DNA of 64,000 bases from UBA9732 sp963649615 (GCA_963649615.1 CAVJIN010000001.1:29975-93974); one strand, 5' to 3'; shown: positions 25,190-34,642, numbered from the stretch's first letter. Numbers and translations are program-made. The notes: generated from the sequence alone by a model not told the origin.

Positions 25190-26533
25190 TTAATTTTTAA
25201 ACACAAAGGCATCTTTAATTTTCTTGCAACGTTTGAGAAGAAGGCGCTTTTCATCAAAGTTCATAGAAAAAGGAACAATGGCTTTATCAAAGCCCATTTC
25301 ATAAGCAGCTTTTAGTCTACGGTCTCCATAATTAACAGGTCTCACCTCTCCTGCAAGACTAAGCTCTCCAAAACAAACCATTTTTGATGGAAGATTCTTT
25401 CCACAGCAGGCAGACCATAGAGCTACAGCTAATGCCAACTCCACAGAAACTTCATTTACTCTAACCCCGCCAGCGACATTAACGTAAATATCTTTATCTC
25501 CCAATTTAACAGCTCCATGACGTTCTAGAATTGCAGCAATTCGGGTAACTCTTGAATTATCTATCTTGTCTGAATAAACACGACTGTAACCACTCTTTGC
25601 ATCAACTACGAGAGCCTGAACTTCTACAATAAAAGTTCTGGATCCTTCTGTAATAGCAGTATAGGCAATGCCAGGAGGTAGTTCACTTTCTTGACGCTCA
25701 GAAATAAAAAAACTTGATGGGTCTTTTACTCCTTCCAAGCCCGCAGAAGTCATATTAAAAATTCCAATTTCATCAACAGAACCAAAACGATTTTTTGCTG
25801 CTCTCACAAGCCTTACGCCCATAGAAGCTTGTTCAAAATAAATAACTGTATCAACCATATGTTCTATGATTTTTGGCCCTGCTAATGTACCTTCTTTGGT
25901 TACATGACCAATAAAGAAAACAGCCGTCCCATTTCGCTTACAAAGACTTGTCAATTCCATACAACAAGTTCTAATTTGAGTAACAGATCCTGCAAGAGAC
26001 GTTAACTCTTCTGAGTACAAAGTCTGAAGAGAGTCTATGACCACAATCTGAGGTTTTTCTTTTTCCAAAACGTGTGATATTTTCTCAAGTTTTGTTTCAC
26101 AAAGAATATTTATTTTTGATAAATCAAGACCAAGTCTTTCTGCTCTTTGTCTTACTTGACTGGCACTCTCTTCTCCTGAAACATAGAGAACTTTTCGTTT
26201 ATCTGAGCTTCCAGCTACAACCTGAAGCATTAAGGTTGATTTTCCAATTCCAGGTTCTCCGCCCACAAGAACAGAACTAGATCTTACAATACCACCACCA
26301 AGAACACGGTCTAATTCTTCAATTCCACTAGAGACTCTGAATTCACTTTCATAAGGAACTTCAGACAAAGGAATAGAGATTATTTGTAAGGATTCCTTAT
26401 TAACTTTTTTTTGTTTTTCTATTTTCTCTTCTGTAAAAGAATTCCATGCATTACAATCAGGACAACGCCCTAACCACTTTGAACTAGTATAACCACATTG
26501 AGAACAAATAAATTGCGTAGCACTTTCTTTCAT
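25190..26533 (-). CDS. radA: DNA repair protein RadA (Sms)
   Basis: A 447-residue RecA-like helicase for branch migration in recombination. It has the N-terminal zinc finger (C10, C13, C24, C27), Walker A GGEPGIGKST (91-100), the RadA-specific KNRFG motif and a C-terminal Lon-protease-like domain (about 270-447). AGGAGT precedes the ATG. A strong terminator separates it from the PPIase gene upstream. Confidence 0.96.
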   Translation of the reverse strand: MKESATQFICSQCGYTSSKWLGRCPDCNAWNSFTEEKIEKQKKVNKESLQIISIPLSEVPYESEFRVSSGIEELDRVLGGGIVRSSSVLVGGEPGIGKSTLMLQVVAGSSDKRKVLYVSGEESASQVRQRAERLGLDLSKINILCETKLEKISHVLEKEKPQIVVIDSLQTLYSEELTSLAGSVTQIRTCCMELTSLCKRNGTAVFFIGHVTKEGTLAGPKIIEHMVDTVIYFEQASMGVRLVRAAKNRFGSVDEIGIFNMTSAGLEGVKDPSSFFISERQESELPPGIAYTAITEGSRTFIVEVQALVVDAKSGYSRVYSDKIDNSRVTRIAAILERHGAVKLGDKDIYVNVAGGVRVNEVSVELALAVALWSACCGKNLPSKMVCFGELSLAGEVRPVNYGDRRLKAAYEMGFDKAIVPFSMNFDEKRLLLKRCKKIKDAFVFKN

Positions 26534-26555
26534 GTTAGGACTCCTAATTTAAGAG

Positions 26556-26585
26556 TAAAAATTCACAGGCATCAAATGGCCTGTG
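26556..26585 (-). terminator. Second stem-loop downstream of the PPIase gene
   Basis: CACAGGC (26564-26570) and GCCTGTG (26579-26585) pair around an 8-base loop; on the - strand GAATTTTTAC follows. It may back up the larger terminator or reduce read-through into radA. Confidence 0.55.
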
Positions 26586-26601
26586 ATTCAAAGATATTAG
26601 C

Positions 26602-26669
26602 AAAAAGAAAAACCCGCAACCAAAAAACATTGCCCAAAAAAAGAAAACTAGTGTTTTTGGTACGGGTTT
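26602..26669 (-). terminator. Terminator of the cyclophilin-FKBP gene
   Basis: AAACCCG plus ACCAAAAACA pair with TGTTTTTGGT plus CGGGTTT across a long imperfect hairpin (26610-26669), followed on the - strand by TTTTTCTTTTTG. Confidence 0.75.
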
Positions 26670-26724
26670 GTTAAAAAATACAAAGATTGTGGTTTTTTCT
26701 TAGTAAGCTATCCTTCCTTTCTAT

Positions 26725-27672
26725 TTAAAAATCCAACAACTCAACATCAAAAATTAAATAAGAATTTGGAGGAATAATTCCCGGATAACCATGAACTCCA
26801 TATCCAAGTTCTGGTGGAATAATTAAAGTTCTCTTTTCTCCCTTACTCATAGTTTGAAGAGCTTCGTTCCATCCTTCAATAACTTGTCCTACTGCAAAAG
26901 TTGCCGGCTCTCCTCTATGTACGGATGAATCAAACATTCTGCCATCAAGAAGGGTTCCTGTATAATGAACTGTAACATTTTGTCCATACTTTGGATGAGT
27001 TTTTCCATCTCCTTCTTTAAGTACAACATACTGAAGCCCACTAGAGGTTTTTTTTGCTTTTGGCCAGCGATTAGCTATCTCTTTTTCAACCTTTTCAATC
27101 TCATTTTTTCTTCTTTCCATTGCTTTTTTAGAAGCATCCTGAACAAGTTGTGCAAAGATTTCTTTAGTAACCTTAAATTTCTGAGCCTCTTCTCCAATGC
27201 GTTCAATTTTAATGTCATTAATTTTATCGCCCTGCTCTATTGCATTGACAACATCTTGGCCCTCTACAACCTTACCAAAAACAGAATGTTTATCATTTAA
27301 CCAAGGAGTTTTTACATGAGTAATGAAAAACTGGCTTCCGTTAGTTCCTGGCCCAGCATTAGCCATACTCATAACACCAGGACCATCGTGTCTTAAGGAA
27401 GGATCAAACTCATCTGGAAAAGAATAACCAGGACCACCCGTCCCATCTCCTTTTGGGCACCCTCCCTGAATCATGAAATTATCAATAACTCTATGAAACA
27501 TTAGCCCTTCATAGAAGTTTTCACCTGGACTGTCAAAATTAAGTTCTCCTTCAACAAGACCAACAAAGTTAGCTACTGTCATTGGAACTTTTTTAAATTC
27601 AAGAGAAACAACAATCTTTCCCTTCTCCGTGTCTATAACTGCATAAAGACCATCTTTATCTTTATAATTCAT
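26725..27672 (-). CDS. Dual-family peptidyl-prolyl isomerase (cyclophilin-FKBP fusion)
   Basis: A 315-residue cytoplasmic protein with two different proline isomerase folds. Residues 1 to about 165 are a cyclophilin (FHRVIDNFMIQGGCPKGDGTG, NGSQFFITHVKTPWLNDKHS); after a charged helical linker, residues about 215-315 are an FKBP domain (VTVHYTGTLLDGRMFDSS, VIEGWNEALQTMSKGEK, IPPELGYG, IPPNSYLIFDVELL). Both active sites look complete. Fusions of this kind are known as dual-family immunophilins, reported from Toxoplasma and a few bacteria including, as I recall, Treponema. AAGGAG precedes the ATG. Confidence 0.93.
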   Translation of the reverse strand: MNYKDKDGLYAVIDTEKGKIVVSLEFKKVPMTVANFVGLVEGELNFDSPGENFYEGLMFHRVIDNFMIQGGCPKGDGTGGPGYSFPDEFDPSLRHDGPGVMSMANAGPGTNGSQFFITHVKTPWLNDKHSVFGKVVEGQDVVNAIEQGDKINDIKIERIGEEAQKFKVTKEIFAQLVQDASKKAMERRKNEIEKVEKEIANRWPKAKKTSSGLQYVVLKEGDGKTHPKYGQNVTVHYTGTLLDGRMFDSSVHRGEPATFAVGQVIEGWNEALQTMSKGEKRTLIIPPELGYGVHGYPGIIPPNSYLIFDVELLDF

Positions 27673-27701
27673 GTTAACTCCTTATATTATAAGCAATTAT
27701 T

Positions 27702-28625
27702 TTATTCGTACAAATCTCCACCAGGAGAAATTATCTGATAAATTCTTTCCAATTCTTCTTCAGAAGTAAAAGGAATAACTATTTTCCCTTTTTTCATTAC
27801 ACCATTCTTGTACTTCCCCTTAATTTCAACTCTACATCCTGTTGCAGAAAGAAATTTTTCTTCTAACTCAAGAATTTCAGGGGTTTTAGATGAAGAAATT
27901 GTAGATCTTCCTTCTGTTGGCCTTACAATTGCTCTAACACCTTTATTTAAACTGGCAGCCAATTCTTCTGATTGTCTTACAGAAAGATTCTCTTTTATAA
28001 TCTTCGTGTAAAGGATATCCCTATCAGCAGGGTTTTCAACACTAAGAAGAGCTCGTGCATGCCCAGAGGAAAAGTCTCCATTTTCAAGCGAATCAAGCAT
28101 TTTCTGTGAAAGATTCAAAAGTCTAATACTATTGGTTATAGTAGAACGACCTTTTCCAACCTTTTTTGCAAGTTCATCTTGGCTAATTCCTGACTGTGTA
28201 AGGAGATACGAGTAAGCCCTAGCTTCTTCAACAGGATTTAAATCCTCTCTTTGAATGTTTTCAATCAAAGAAACTTCCATACGCTGTAGATCAGTAAAAG
28301 AACGTACAATAGCAGGAATTGTCTTAAGACCTGCCATTTTAGAAGCCCGGTATCTTCTTTCACCAGCAATAATTATATAATTGTCATCTGCAATTTCCTC
28401 TACCAAAATAGGCTGAATTAATCCCTGCTCAATAATAGAATCTCGCAATTCCATTAAAGCATCAGAATCAAAGTTTTTTCTTGGCTGATTTGGATTTGGT
28501 TTAATCTTTTCCAGCTCAATTTCATGTACTTTTGCACCAGACTCCTCAAGTTTTTTTGTTTCATAAGAATACTCATCAATAAGAGAGGAGATTCCTCTAC
28601 CTAAACCATGTTTTTTAATTGGCAC
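27702..28625 (-). CDS. parB: Chromosome partitioning protein ParB (Spo0J)
   Basis: About 307 residues, binding parS and spreading as a CTP-dependent clamp. The N-terminal CTPase part has GERRYRASK; the helix-turn-helix is QDELAKKVGKGRSTITNSIRLL (about 155-176), and a C-terminal dimer domain follows. The GTG at 28625 is preferred, eight bases after GGAGGT; a TTG at 28631 is too close. The gene overlaps the end of parA. A perfect parS site lies about 1.1 kb away at 29710. Confidence 0.94.
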   Translation of the reverse strand: MPIKKHGLGRGISSLIDEYSYETKKLEESGAKVHEIELEKIKPNPNQPRKNFDSDALMELRDSIIEQGLIQPILVEEIADDNYIIIAGERRYRASKMAGLKTIPAIVRSFTDLQRMEVSLIENIQREDLNPVEEARAYSYLLTQSGISQDELAKKVGKGRSTITNSIRLLNLSQKMLDSLENGDFSSGHARALLSVENPADRDILYTKIIKENLSVRQSEELAASLNKGVRAIVRPTEGRSTISSSKTPEILELEEKFLSATGCRVEIKGKYKNGVMKKGKIVIPFTSEEELERIYQIISPGGDLYE

Positions 28626-29373
28626 GAGCAAGCACCTCCTTTGCTAAAGAATTATAAGCTTTTGAGCCAGAACAACTATTGTCATAAGCATTTACAGGCA
28701 ATCCATGAGAAGGAGCCTCACTTAATCTAACATTTCTTGGTATTTTTGTATCAAAAACAAGATCCTTAAAATAAACTGAAATATCTTCCACTACTTCATT
28801 ATTAAGATTTGACCGGCTAGAATACATAGTAAAAACAATCCCTAAAACCTTCAATCTTGGATTTAAATACTTGTTCACAGAGGAAATTGTTCTTAAAAGT
28901 AAATTCAAACCCTCCATTGCAAAATATTCACATTGCATTGGAATAATTACACTATCTGCCCAACAAAGAGCATTCATTGTTACAAGATCTAATGCAGGAG
29001 GACAATCAGCAAAAATAAAATCATACTGTTTTTCTATGGGAGTTAAGGCTTCTTTAAGAAAGAATTCTCTATTTTTTTCATCAACAAGCTCAACAGCAAG
29101 CCCCGCCATATTAATTCCACCACTCAAACAATATAAATTATTAACTGGGGTACTCTGAATGGCTGAAAAATCTGCTTCATCTGCTAAAATTTCATAAATG
29201 CCAGGCTTAGAAGTGTCTGCGGAAACAGAACTGGATAAGTTTCCTTGAGAATCCAAATCAACAAGAAGAACTTTATAACCCTCTTTTGCTAATGCGGATC
29301 CCACATTAACTGCAGTCGTAGTTTTTCCTACGCCACCTTTTTGATTAAGAAAGATTATTTTATGTGCTAACAT
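28615..29373 (-). CDS. parA: Chromosome partitioning ATPase ParA (Soj)
   Basis: A 252-residue deviant Walker ATPase driving origin segregation. KGGVGKTTT (12-20) with the signature lysine, DLDSQGN and the Walker B region FIFADCPPALD are present; the short N terminus without DNA-binding domain marks the chromosomal type. There is no ribosome binding site: TATTAT ends six bases before the ATG. The 3' end overlaps parB. Confidence 0.95.
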   Translation of the reverse strand: MLAHKIIFLNQKGGVGKTTTAVNVGSALAKEGYKVLLVDLDSQGNLSSSVSADTSKPGIYEILADEADFSAIQSTPVNNLYCLSGGINMAGLAVELVDEKNREFFLKEALTPIEKQYDFIFADCPPALDLVTMNALCWADSVIIPMQCEYFAMEGLNLLLRTISSVNKYLNPRLKVLGIVFTMYSSRSNLNNEVVEDISVYFKDLVFDTKIPRNVRLSEAPSHGLPVNAYDNSCSGSKAYNSLAKEVLARAN

Positions 29374-29379
29374 ACTTTT

Positions 29380-29408
29380 ATAATAAGATAAAAAGCATTA
29401 AAAGTCAT
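29380..29408 (-). promoter_or_regulatory. parA promoter, leaderless layout
   Basis: On the - strand ATGACT (29403-29408), a 17-bp spacer and TATTAT (29380-29385), then AAAAGT and the ATG. The mRNA should start on or beside the A of the ATG. Confidence 0.65.
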
Positions 29409-29465
29409 CATTTTGTTGACTTAAAACCACCAATTAGACACAATAAGACATAAGGAGACATAAAA

Positions 29466-29705
29466 ATGGACAATCTTGAACAAAAAGTCAAAGAAGCTCT
29501 TGAGAGTATTCGCCCTTCACTCCAAAACGATGGAGGAGATATTGAATTTGTCAAAATTGAAGGAAGCAAAGTCTATGTAAAACTTAAAGGTGCTTGCGCA
29601 GGCTGCATGATGGCTCAAATGACATTAAAAAACGGTGTTGAAAGAATGCTTAAATATAATGTAGATGAGAATCTTGAAGTTGAAAACCTTCCATTTGAAG
29701 AATAA
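29466..29705 (+). CDS. NifU-like Fe-S scaffold (Nfu domain)
   Basis: A 79-residue protein consisting of one Nfu domain with the cluster-binding CAGC motif (C44, C47) in GACAGCMMAQMTLKNGVE. It carries or transfers Fe-S clusters. AAGGAG precedes the ATG. It is transcribed away from parA; parS and a terminator follow its stop. Confidence 0.93.
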   Translation: MDNLEQKVKEALESIRPSLQNDGGDIEFVKIEGSKVYVKLKGACAGCMMAQMTLKNGVERMLKYNVDENLEVENLPFEE

Positions 29706-29709
29706 TTAA

Positions 29710-29725
29710 TGTTTCACGTGAAACA
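29710..29725. promoter_or_regulatory. parS centromere site
   Basis: TGTTTCACGTGAAACA is a perfect 16-bp palindrome identical to the bacterial parS consensus bound by ParB. It lies between the nfu stop and its terminator, beside parAB and about 5 kb from dnaA. Confidence 0.95.
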
Positions 29726-29726
29726 T

Positions 29727-29765
29727 AAAAAGCCAGACAAAAAAAGTCTGGCTTTTCTTTTTTCT
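29727..29765 (+). terminator. Terminator of nfu
   Basis: AGCCAGAC and GTCTGGCT pair around a run of A, followed by TTTTCTTTTTTC; an A-rich left flank lets it work in both directions. Confidence 0.9.
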
Positions 29766-29873
29766 AAATCTTCTTTTAACGTATTTCAAACACCTTAACT
29801 TTTTAGATAACTATTTTTTAGACACTCTTTATTTTTTTACTTACTTGGTCTTTTTTTGAATTTTTCTTAAAAC

Positions 29874-29910
29874 ACAAAAAAACTGCATTCCAATAGCCTA
29901 GAATGCAGTT
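29874..29910 (-). terminator. Terminator of gyrA
   Basis: AACTGCATTC (29881-29890) and GAATGCAGTT (29901-29910) form a perfect 10-bp stem; on the - strand a run of T follows (29874-29880). Confidence 0.85.
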
Positions 29911-29920
29911 TTTATAGTGC

Positions 29921-29938
29921 GTTACTATTAATAGTAAC
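29921..29938. repeat. 18-bp perfect palindrome
   Basis: GTTACTATTAATAGTAAC reads the same on both strands without spacer. It lies just past the gyrA stop, between gyrA and its terminator. It could be a protein-binding site; no known consensus comes to mind. Confidence 0.6.
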
Positions 29939-29967
29939 AGAATAATGTGGGTTTTTACTCCCTGTTT

Positions 29968-32493
29968 TTACTCCTTTTTTTCTTCATTTAGAACTTCACT
30001 AGGAACAGATTCTTTTATTCCGTTCTCGGAAGAATTTACAACTTCTGTTGTATCTTCTATTTCATCTTCTTGGTAATCAGTAACAGTCATAGCAACAATG
30101 TAATCATCTTCTGTCTTCATTTTGACAATATTAACTCCTGTTGCAGCTCTTCCCTGACTTGAAATTCCGTTAACATGAGTTCTTATTGTTTGTCCTTTTT
30201 TGGTTATACAAACAAGGTCATTTTCATCGTTAACTCCAAGTGCAGAAACAAGATATGTTCCAGTGGAAAGCTTATAAATAAGCTGTCCCATTGTTCCTCT
30301 TCCATGAGCTTTAAACAAATCAAAATCAACTTGTTTTCCTTTTCCTTGCTCTGTAACAAGAACAATGTTCTTATTCTGTTCAACCTTTACGAGACCAATA
30401 ACTTCATCATCTTCTGCAAGTTTGATTCCTCTTACACCATGAGCAGTTCTTCCCATAACTCTTACATCATCTACGCTGAATCTAAGACCTTTACCTTTTT
30501 TAGTAACAATCATAGCTTCATCTCCAGGATGTACAAACTCACATTTAATAAGAGAATCTCCTTCGTCAAGGATAATTGCCTTGATACCGTTCTTTCGTGC
30601 ATTAATAAAGGAATTTAAAGCAACCTGCTTTACAACACCCTGACTTGTTGCCATGAGAATGTATTCATCTTCAGCAAAATCTTTAAAATCAATAATTGCA
30701 GAAACACTTTCTCCTGCTTCCATCTTTGGTAAAACAGCTTTAAGACTTACACCTTTTCCAACTTTTTGTCCTTCTGGAAGTTCCCACACTTCAAGACAGA
30801 AAGCCTTTCCAAGGTTTGTCATAAACAAAATGTGATCATGTGAAAATGCAGAGAACATATGCTCGACAAAATCTTCATCTCTTAACAAGGCACCTTTAAC
30901 TCCTTTTCCTCCACGAGCTTGAGACTTATATTCATCTGCAGAAACTCTCTTAACAAAACCTTTATTAGTAATGACAACAACAACGTCTTCTTTTTTAATA
31001 AAGTCTTTATCAACAAAACCACCAACTTCTTTAAAGTCAATTTCTGTTCTTCTGTCATCACCATATTCAGCTGAGAGTTCATGAATTTCCTTCTCTACTT
31101 CGCCCATGAATTTAACTTCATCAGAAAGCAATTCTCTATAGAAAGCAATTTTTACTTCAAGCTCTTTTAACTCATCTATAATTTCTTGAGTTTCAAGATG
31201 ACTTAATCTTCCAAGCCTCATTTGAATAATTGCATTTGCTTGCTTATCAGAAAGAGCAAATCTTCCTTGTAACGTTAAAGAAGCTTCTGCGTTATCTGCT
31301 GCTTTTTTTATAATTTCAATTACTTCATCTATATTCTCAAGACCAACTTTTAAACCAAGAAGAATATGCTCTCTTTCAAGTGCCTTATTAAGTTCAAATT
31401 GAGTTCTTCTTCTAATGACTTCCTTTCTGTGATCAAGATAACATTGAAGCATTTGTTTGAGGTTGAGACACTTTGGACGACCATTAACCAATGCTAAATT
31501 ATTAACATTGAAGTTACTCTCAAGCTGTGTATTCATAAACAAATGACGTACTACAATCTCAGGAACAGCATCTTTTTTTAACTCAATGACAACTCTTATT
31601 CCATCGCGCCCGGATTCATCTCTAATTTCAGAAATATCTTTAAGGGTGTCTTCTTTTCTTAAAGCATCAATATGTTTTACCAGTTCAGCTTTATTAACCT
31701 GATAAGGAATTTCAGTAAAAACTATGGCATCATGAGTCTTGTGTTCTTCTATGTGGTAACGACCTCTCATGACAATCTTGCCATGTCCTGTTTCAAAGGC
31801 ATCTCTAATTCCCTTAACACCACAAACAATACCTGCAGTAGGGAAGTCAGGTCCTTTTATGTAATTCATTAATTCTAAGACTGAAATCTCTGGATTTTCA
31901 ATTAAAGCACAAAGAGCATCACATATTTCTCTTAAATTGTGTGGTGGCATATTAGTAGCCATACCAACAGCAATTCCACTGGTTCCATTTGCCAAAAGGA
32001 AAGGAAAACCAGCTGGAAGGACCTCAGGTTCTTTTAAAGACTCATCAAAGTTTGGGACAAAGTTTACCGTGTCTTTGTCTATATCAGCAAGCATAAGCTC
32101 GCCCATTTTGCTCATCTTTGCTTCTGTATACCTGTAAGCTGCTGGTGGGTCTCCATCTATAGAACCAAAGTTTCCTTGTGGTTTGATTACTGGATATCTT
32201 AGAGAGAAATCTTGAGCAAGTCTTACCAATGCATCATAAACTGAAGCATCTCCATGTGGGTGAAATTTACCAAGAACATCACCAACGGTTCTTGCACACT
32301 TCTTAAAACTCCCAGTAGATTTGATACCTAAATCATACATATCGTACAGGATTCTTCTATGTACAGGTTTAAGTCCGTCGCGGGCATCTGGAAGAGCTCT
32401 ACTGACTATAACAGACATTGCATAGTCTAGATAAGCTTTCTTCATTTCTTCTGAAAGATCCCTTATAAACACTCTATTTTCATTATTTTCCAT
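29968..32493 (-). CDS. gyrA: DNA gyrase subunit A
   Basis: An 841-residue type II topoisomerase subunit cutting and rejoining DNA during negative supercoiling. The catalytic tyrosine is in AAYRYTE (about Y122), the GyrA box motif QARGGKG is in QARGGKGVKG, and six beta-pinwheel repeats form the C-terminal DNA-wrapping domain, followed by an acidic tail. In the quinolone region the order is GDASVYD, so the position equal to E. coli Ser83 is Ala83 while Asp87 is kept. GGAGTAATGT precedes the ATG; it follows gyrB by 14 bases. Confidence 0.97.
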   Translation of the reverse strand: MENNENRVFIRDLSEEMKKAYLDYAMSVIVSRALPDARDGLKPVHRRILYDMYDLGIKSTGSFKKCARTVGDVLGKFHPHGDASVYDALVRLAQDFSLRYPVIKPQGNFGSIDGDPPAAYRYTEAKMSKMGELMLADIDKDTVNFVPNFDESLKEPEVLPAGFPFLLANGTSGIAVGMATNMPPHNLREICDALCALIENPEISVLELMNYIKGPDFPTAGIVCGVKGIRDAFETGHGKIVMRGRYHIEEHKTHDAIVFTEIPYQVNKAELVKHIDALRKEDTLKDISEIRDESGRDGIRVVIELKKDAVPEIVVRHLFMNTQLESNFNVNNLALVNGRPKCLNLKQMLQCYLDHRKEVIRRRTQFELNKALEREHILLGLKVGLENIDEVIEIIKKAADNAEASLTLQGRFALSDKQANAIIQMRLGRLSHLETQEIIDELKELEVKIAFYRELLSDEVKFMGEVEKEIHELSAEYGDDRRTEIDFKEVGGFVDKDFIKKEDVVVVITNKGFVKRVSADEYKSQARGGKGVKGALLRDEDFVEHMFSAFSHDHILFMTNLGKAFCLEVWELPEGQKVGKGVSLKAVLPKMEAGESVSAIIDFKDFAEDEYILMATSQGVVKQVALNSFINARKNGIKAIILDEGDSLIKCEFVHPGDEAMIVTKKGKGLRFSVDDVRVMGRTAHGVRGIKLAEDDEVIGLVKVEQNKNIVLVTEQGKGKQVDFDLFKAHGRGTMGQLIYKLSTGTYLVSALGVNDENDLVCITKKGQTIRTHVNGISSQGRAATGVNIVKMKTEDDYIVAMTVTDYQEDEIEDTTEVVNSSENGIKESVPSEVLNEEKKE

Positions 32494-32507
32494 ACATTAC
32501 TCCAAAA

Positions 32508-34544
32508 TTAGGCATCTATTTGTGCGTAAGTTGCGTTTTTCTCAATAAAGTCTCTTCTTGGCTCAACTTCCTCTCCCATAAGCATAGAGAACACCTGATC
32601 TGCTTCAACAGCGTCATTTAAATGAACCTGAGAAATAAATCTCGTTTCAGGATTCATTGTGGTCTCCCAAAGCTGTTCTGGGTTCATTTCACCAAGACCT
32701 TTATAACGTTGAACCTTTACATTTTTGGAATCACTTTCAGTTTCTCCGTTACTAGCAAGAATCTCTGCCTTTTCATTATCATCAAACGCATAATAGTCTT
32801 TACCTTTTATTGAAATCTTGTAGAGAGGTGGCATTGCAAAATAAACATAACCTGCCTCAATCAAAGGTCTCATATACCTAAAAAAGAAAGTCAAAAGAAG
32901 AGTTCTAATATGAGAGCCATCAACATCAGCATCAGCCATAATAATGACTTTATGATAGCGTGCTCTTGAAGGATCAAAGGAAGCACCAAGCCCTGCACCA
33001 ATTGAGTCAATGACAGGTTGAAGTTTCTCATTTCCTTCAACTTTATCCTCTCTTGTTTTCTCTACATTCAACATTTTTCCCCAAAGCGGAAGAATAGCTT
33101 GAGTTCTTCTATCTCTTCCGTTCTTTGCACTTCCACCTGCAGAATCTCCCTCTACAATGAAAATTTCGCACTGTGACGGGTCTTTTTCAGAACAGTCGGC
33201 TAATTTCCCGGGCAAACTCGTTGAACTCTTTTTGCGGGCATTTTCGCGTGCCTTCTTGGCTGCAATTCTTGCTTTAGATGATGCGATAGTTTTTACAAGG
33301 ATTGGCAATACCTCACTTGGATTCTCATCAAAGTAGTCATTAAGCTTTTGATACACAAAACTTTGCACCAGGCCCTGTACATAGGAATTACCAAGCTTCA
33401 TCTTGGTTTGTCCTTCAAATTGAGGATTTGTAATCTTCACTGAAATAACAGCACTTAAACCCTCTCTCACGTCCGAATTAAATCCCTCTTTGAAATCATC
33501 AGACTCAAAAAAAGCTTCTTCCTTTTTATTTTTGCCGATAATTTCTTTCATATGAACACTAAGTTGGTTTCTAATAGCTGCTACCAAACCAGTAGTGAAT
33601 CCAATAAGGTGTTTTCCCCCTTCTCTTGTGTTGATATTATTAGCAAAAGAGTGAAGGTTTTCATCAAACCTATCGTTGTACTGTAAAGCAAACTCAATTA
33701 TTGCTGATCCGTTATCATTTGACCTTTCTCCAGCAAAGTAAATAGGAGAGGACCCTTCAGGAATAACTTTCTTATTTGTGTTGATAAAACTTACAAAGTC
33801 TTTTATACCACCATCAAAATGGAAAACCTTTTCTTCAGGATTTTCTTCTCTATTATCAACTGCAGTAATTGTGACACCTTTGTTAAGAAAGGCAAGTTCA
33901 CGAAATCTTTCACATAGAATAGAGAAGTTAAAGTTATCGGATTCCATAATTGTGGTATCAGGATGAAATTTAATCACAGTACCAGTTCTATCTGTATTAC
34001 CTATCTTTTTCACAGACTCCACAGGAACACCATAATGGTACTCTTGCATATACTTGTCTGGATTTCTATGTACAACTGCCTCTAGGTAATCAGAAAGGGC
34101 ATTAACAACACTAACACCAACACCATGCAAACCACCAGAAACTTTATAGGCTCCACCGTTAAATTTTCCTCCTGCATGAAGGTGACATAAAGCAACTTCG
34201 AGAGTGCTTATTCCTTCTGTAGGGTGAATATCAACTGGAATTCCTCTTCCATTGTCTTCAACCGTTACAAAGTTTCCTTTATCTATTGTTACTCTAATAT
34301 TGTCACAATAACCTGCAACAGCCTCATCTATTGAGTTATCAACAACTTCATACACAAGGTGATGAAGTCCTTCAGGGCCTGTTGAACCAATATACATACC
34401 CGGTCTTACACGAACAGCTTCAAGTCCTTTTAAAACTTGAATATTTTCTCCTGTGTAATTTTCAGAAGCATGTGTCATTTCTGCAACGTCTTCATGCTGA
34501 GCAGGCATTACTTTCTCTGGATTCATTGTTTCTTCATTCATCAA
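32508..34544 (-). CDS. gyrB: DNA gyrase subunit B
   Basis: A 678-residue ATPase subunit. GHKL ATP-binding motifs DNGRGIPV and GGLHGVG, the transducer region, the Toprim metal sites EGDSAGGSA and DADVDGSHI and the C-terminal GyrA-contact region (QRYKGLGEMNPEQLW) are complete. The start is one of two adjacent ATGs after an AGGAAGG site. A good promoter lies about 36 bases upstream and fires away from dnaA. Confidence 0.97.
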   Translation of the reverse strand: MMNEETMNPEKVMPAQHEDVAEMTHASENYTGENIQVLKGLEAVRVRPGMYIGSTGPEGLHHLVYEVVDNSIDEAVAGYCDNIRVTIDKGNFVTVEDNGRGIPVDIHPTEGISTLEVALCHLHAGGKFNGGAYKVSGGLHGVGVSVVNALSDYLEAVVHRNPDKYMQEYHYGVPVESVKKIGNTDRTGTVIKFHPDTTIMESDNFNFSILCERFRELAFLNKGVTITAVDNREENPEEKVFHFDGGIKDFVSFINTNKKVIPEGSSPIYFAGERSNDNGSAIIEFALQYNDRFDENLHSFANNINTREGGKHLIGFTTGLVAAIRNQLSVHMKEIIGKNKKEEAFFESDDFKEGFNSDVREGLSAVISVKITNPQFEGQTKMKLGNSYVQGLVQSFVYQKLNDYFDENPSEVLPILVKTIASSKARIAAKKARENARKKSSTSLPGKLADCSEKDPSQCEIFIVEGDSAGGSAKNGRDRRTQAILPLWGKMLNVEKTREDKVEGNEKLQPVIDSIGAGLGASFDPSRARYHKVIIMADADVDGSHIRTLLLTFFFRYMRPLIEAGYVYFAMPPLYKISIKGKDYYAFDDNEKAEILASNGETESDSKNVKVQRYKGLGEMNPEQLWETTMNPETRFISQVHLNDAVEADQVFSMLMGEEVEPRRDFIEKNATYAQIDA

Positions 34545-34579
34545 AAATGAGCCTTCCTATATTAAGATATTCTTGTATA

Positions 34580-34608
34580 ATTATATATTATTATAAGGTG
34601 AGCCTCAA
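34580..34608 (-). promoter_or_regulatory. gyrB promoter
   Basis: On the - strand TTGAGG (34603-34608), a 17-bp spacer and consensus TATAAT (34580-34585). The leader would be about 29 bases. Confidence 0.7.
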
Positions 34609-34642
34609 GCACTCCAAATGTAATAATTACCCTTATTTCAAC

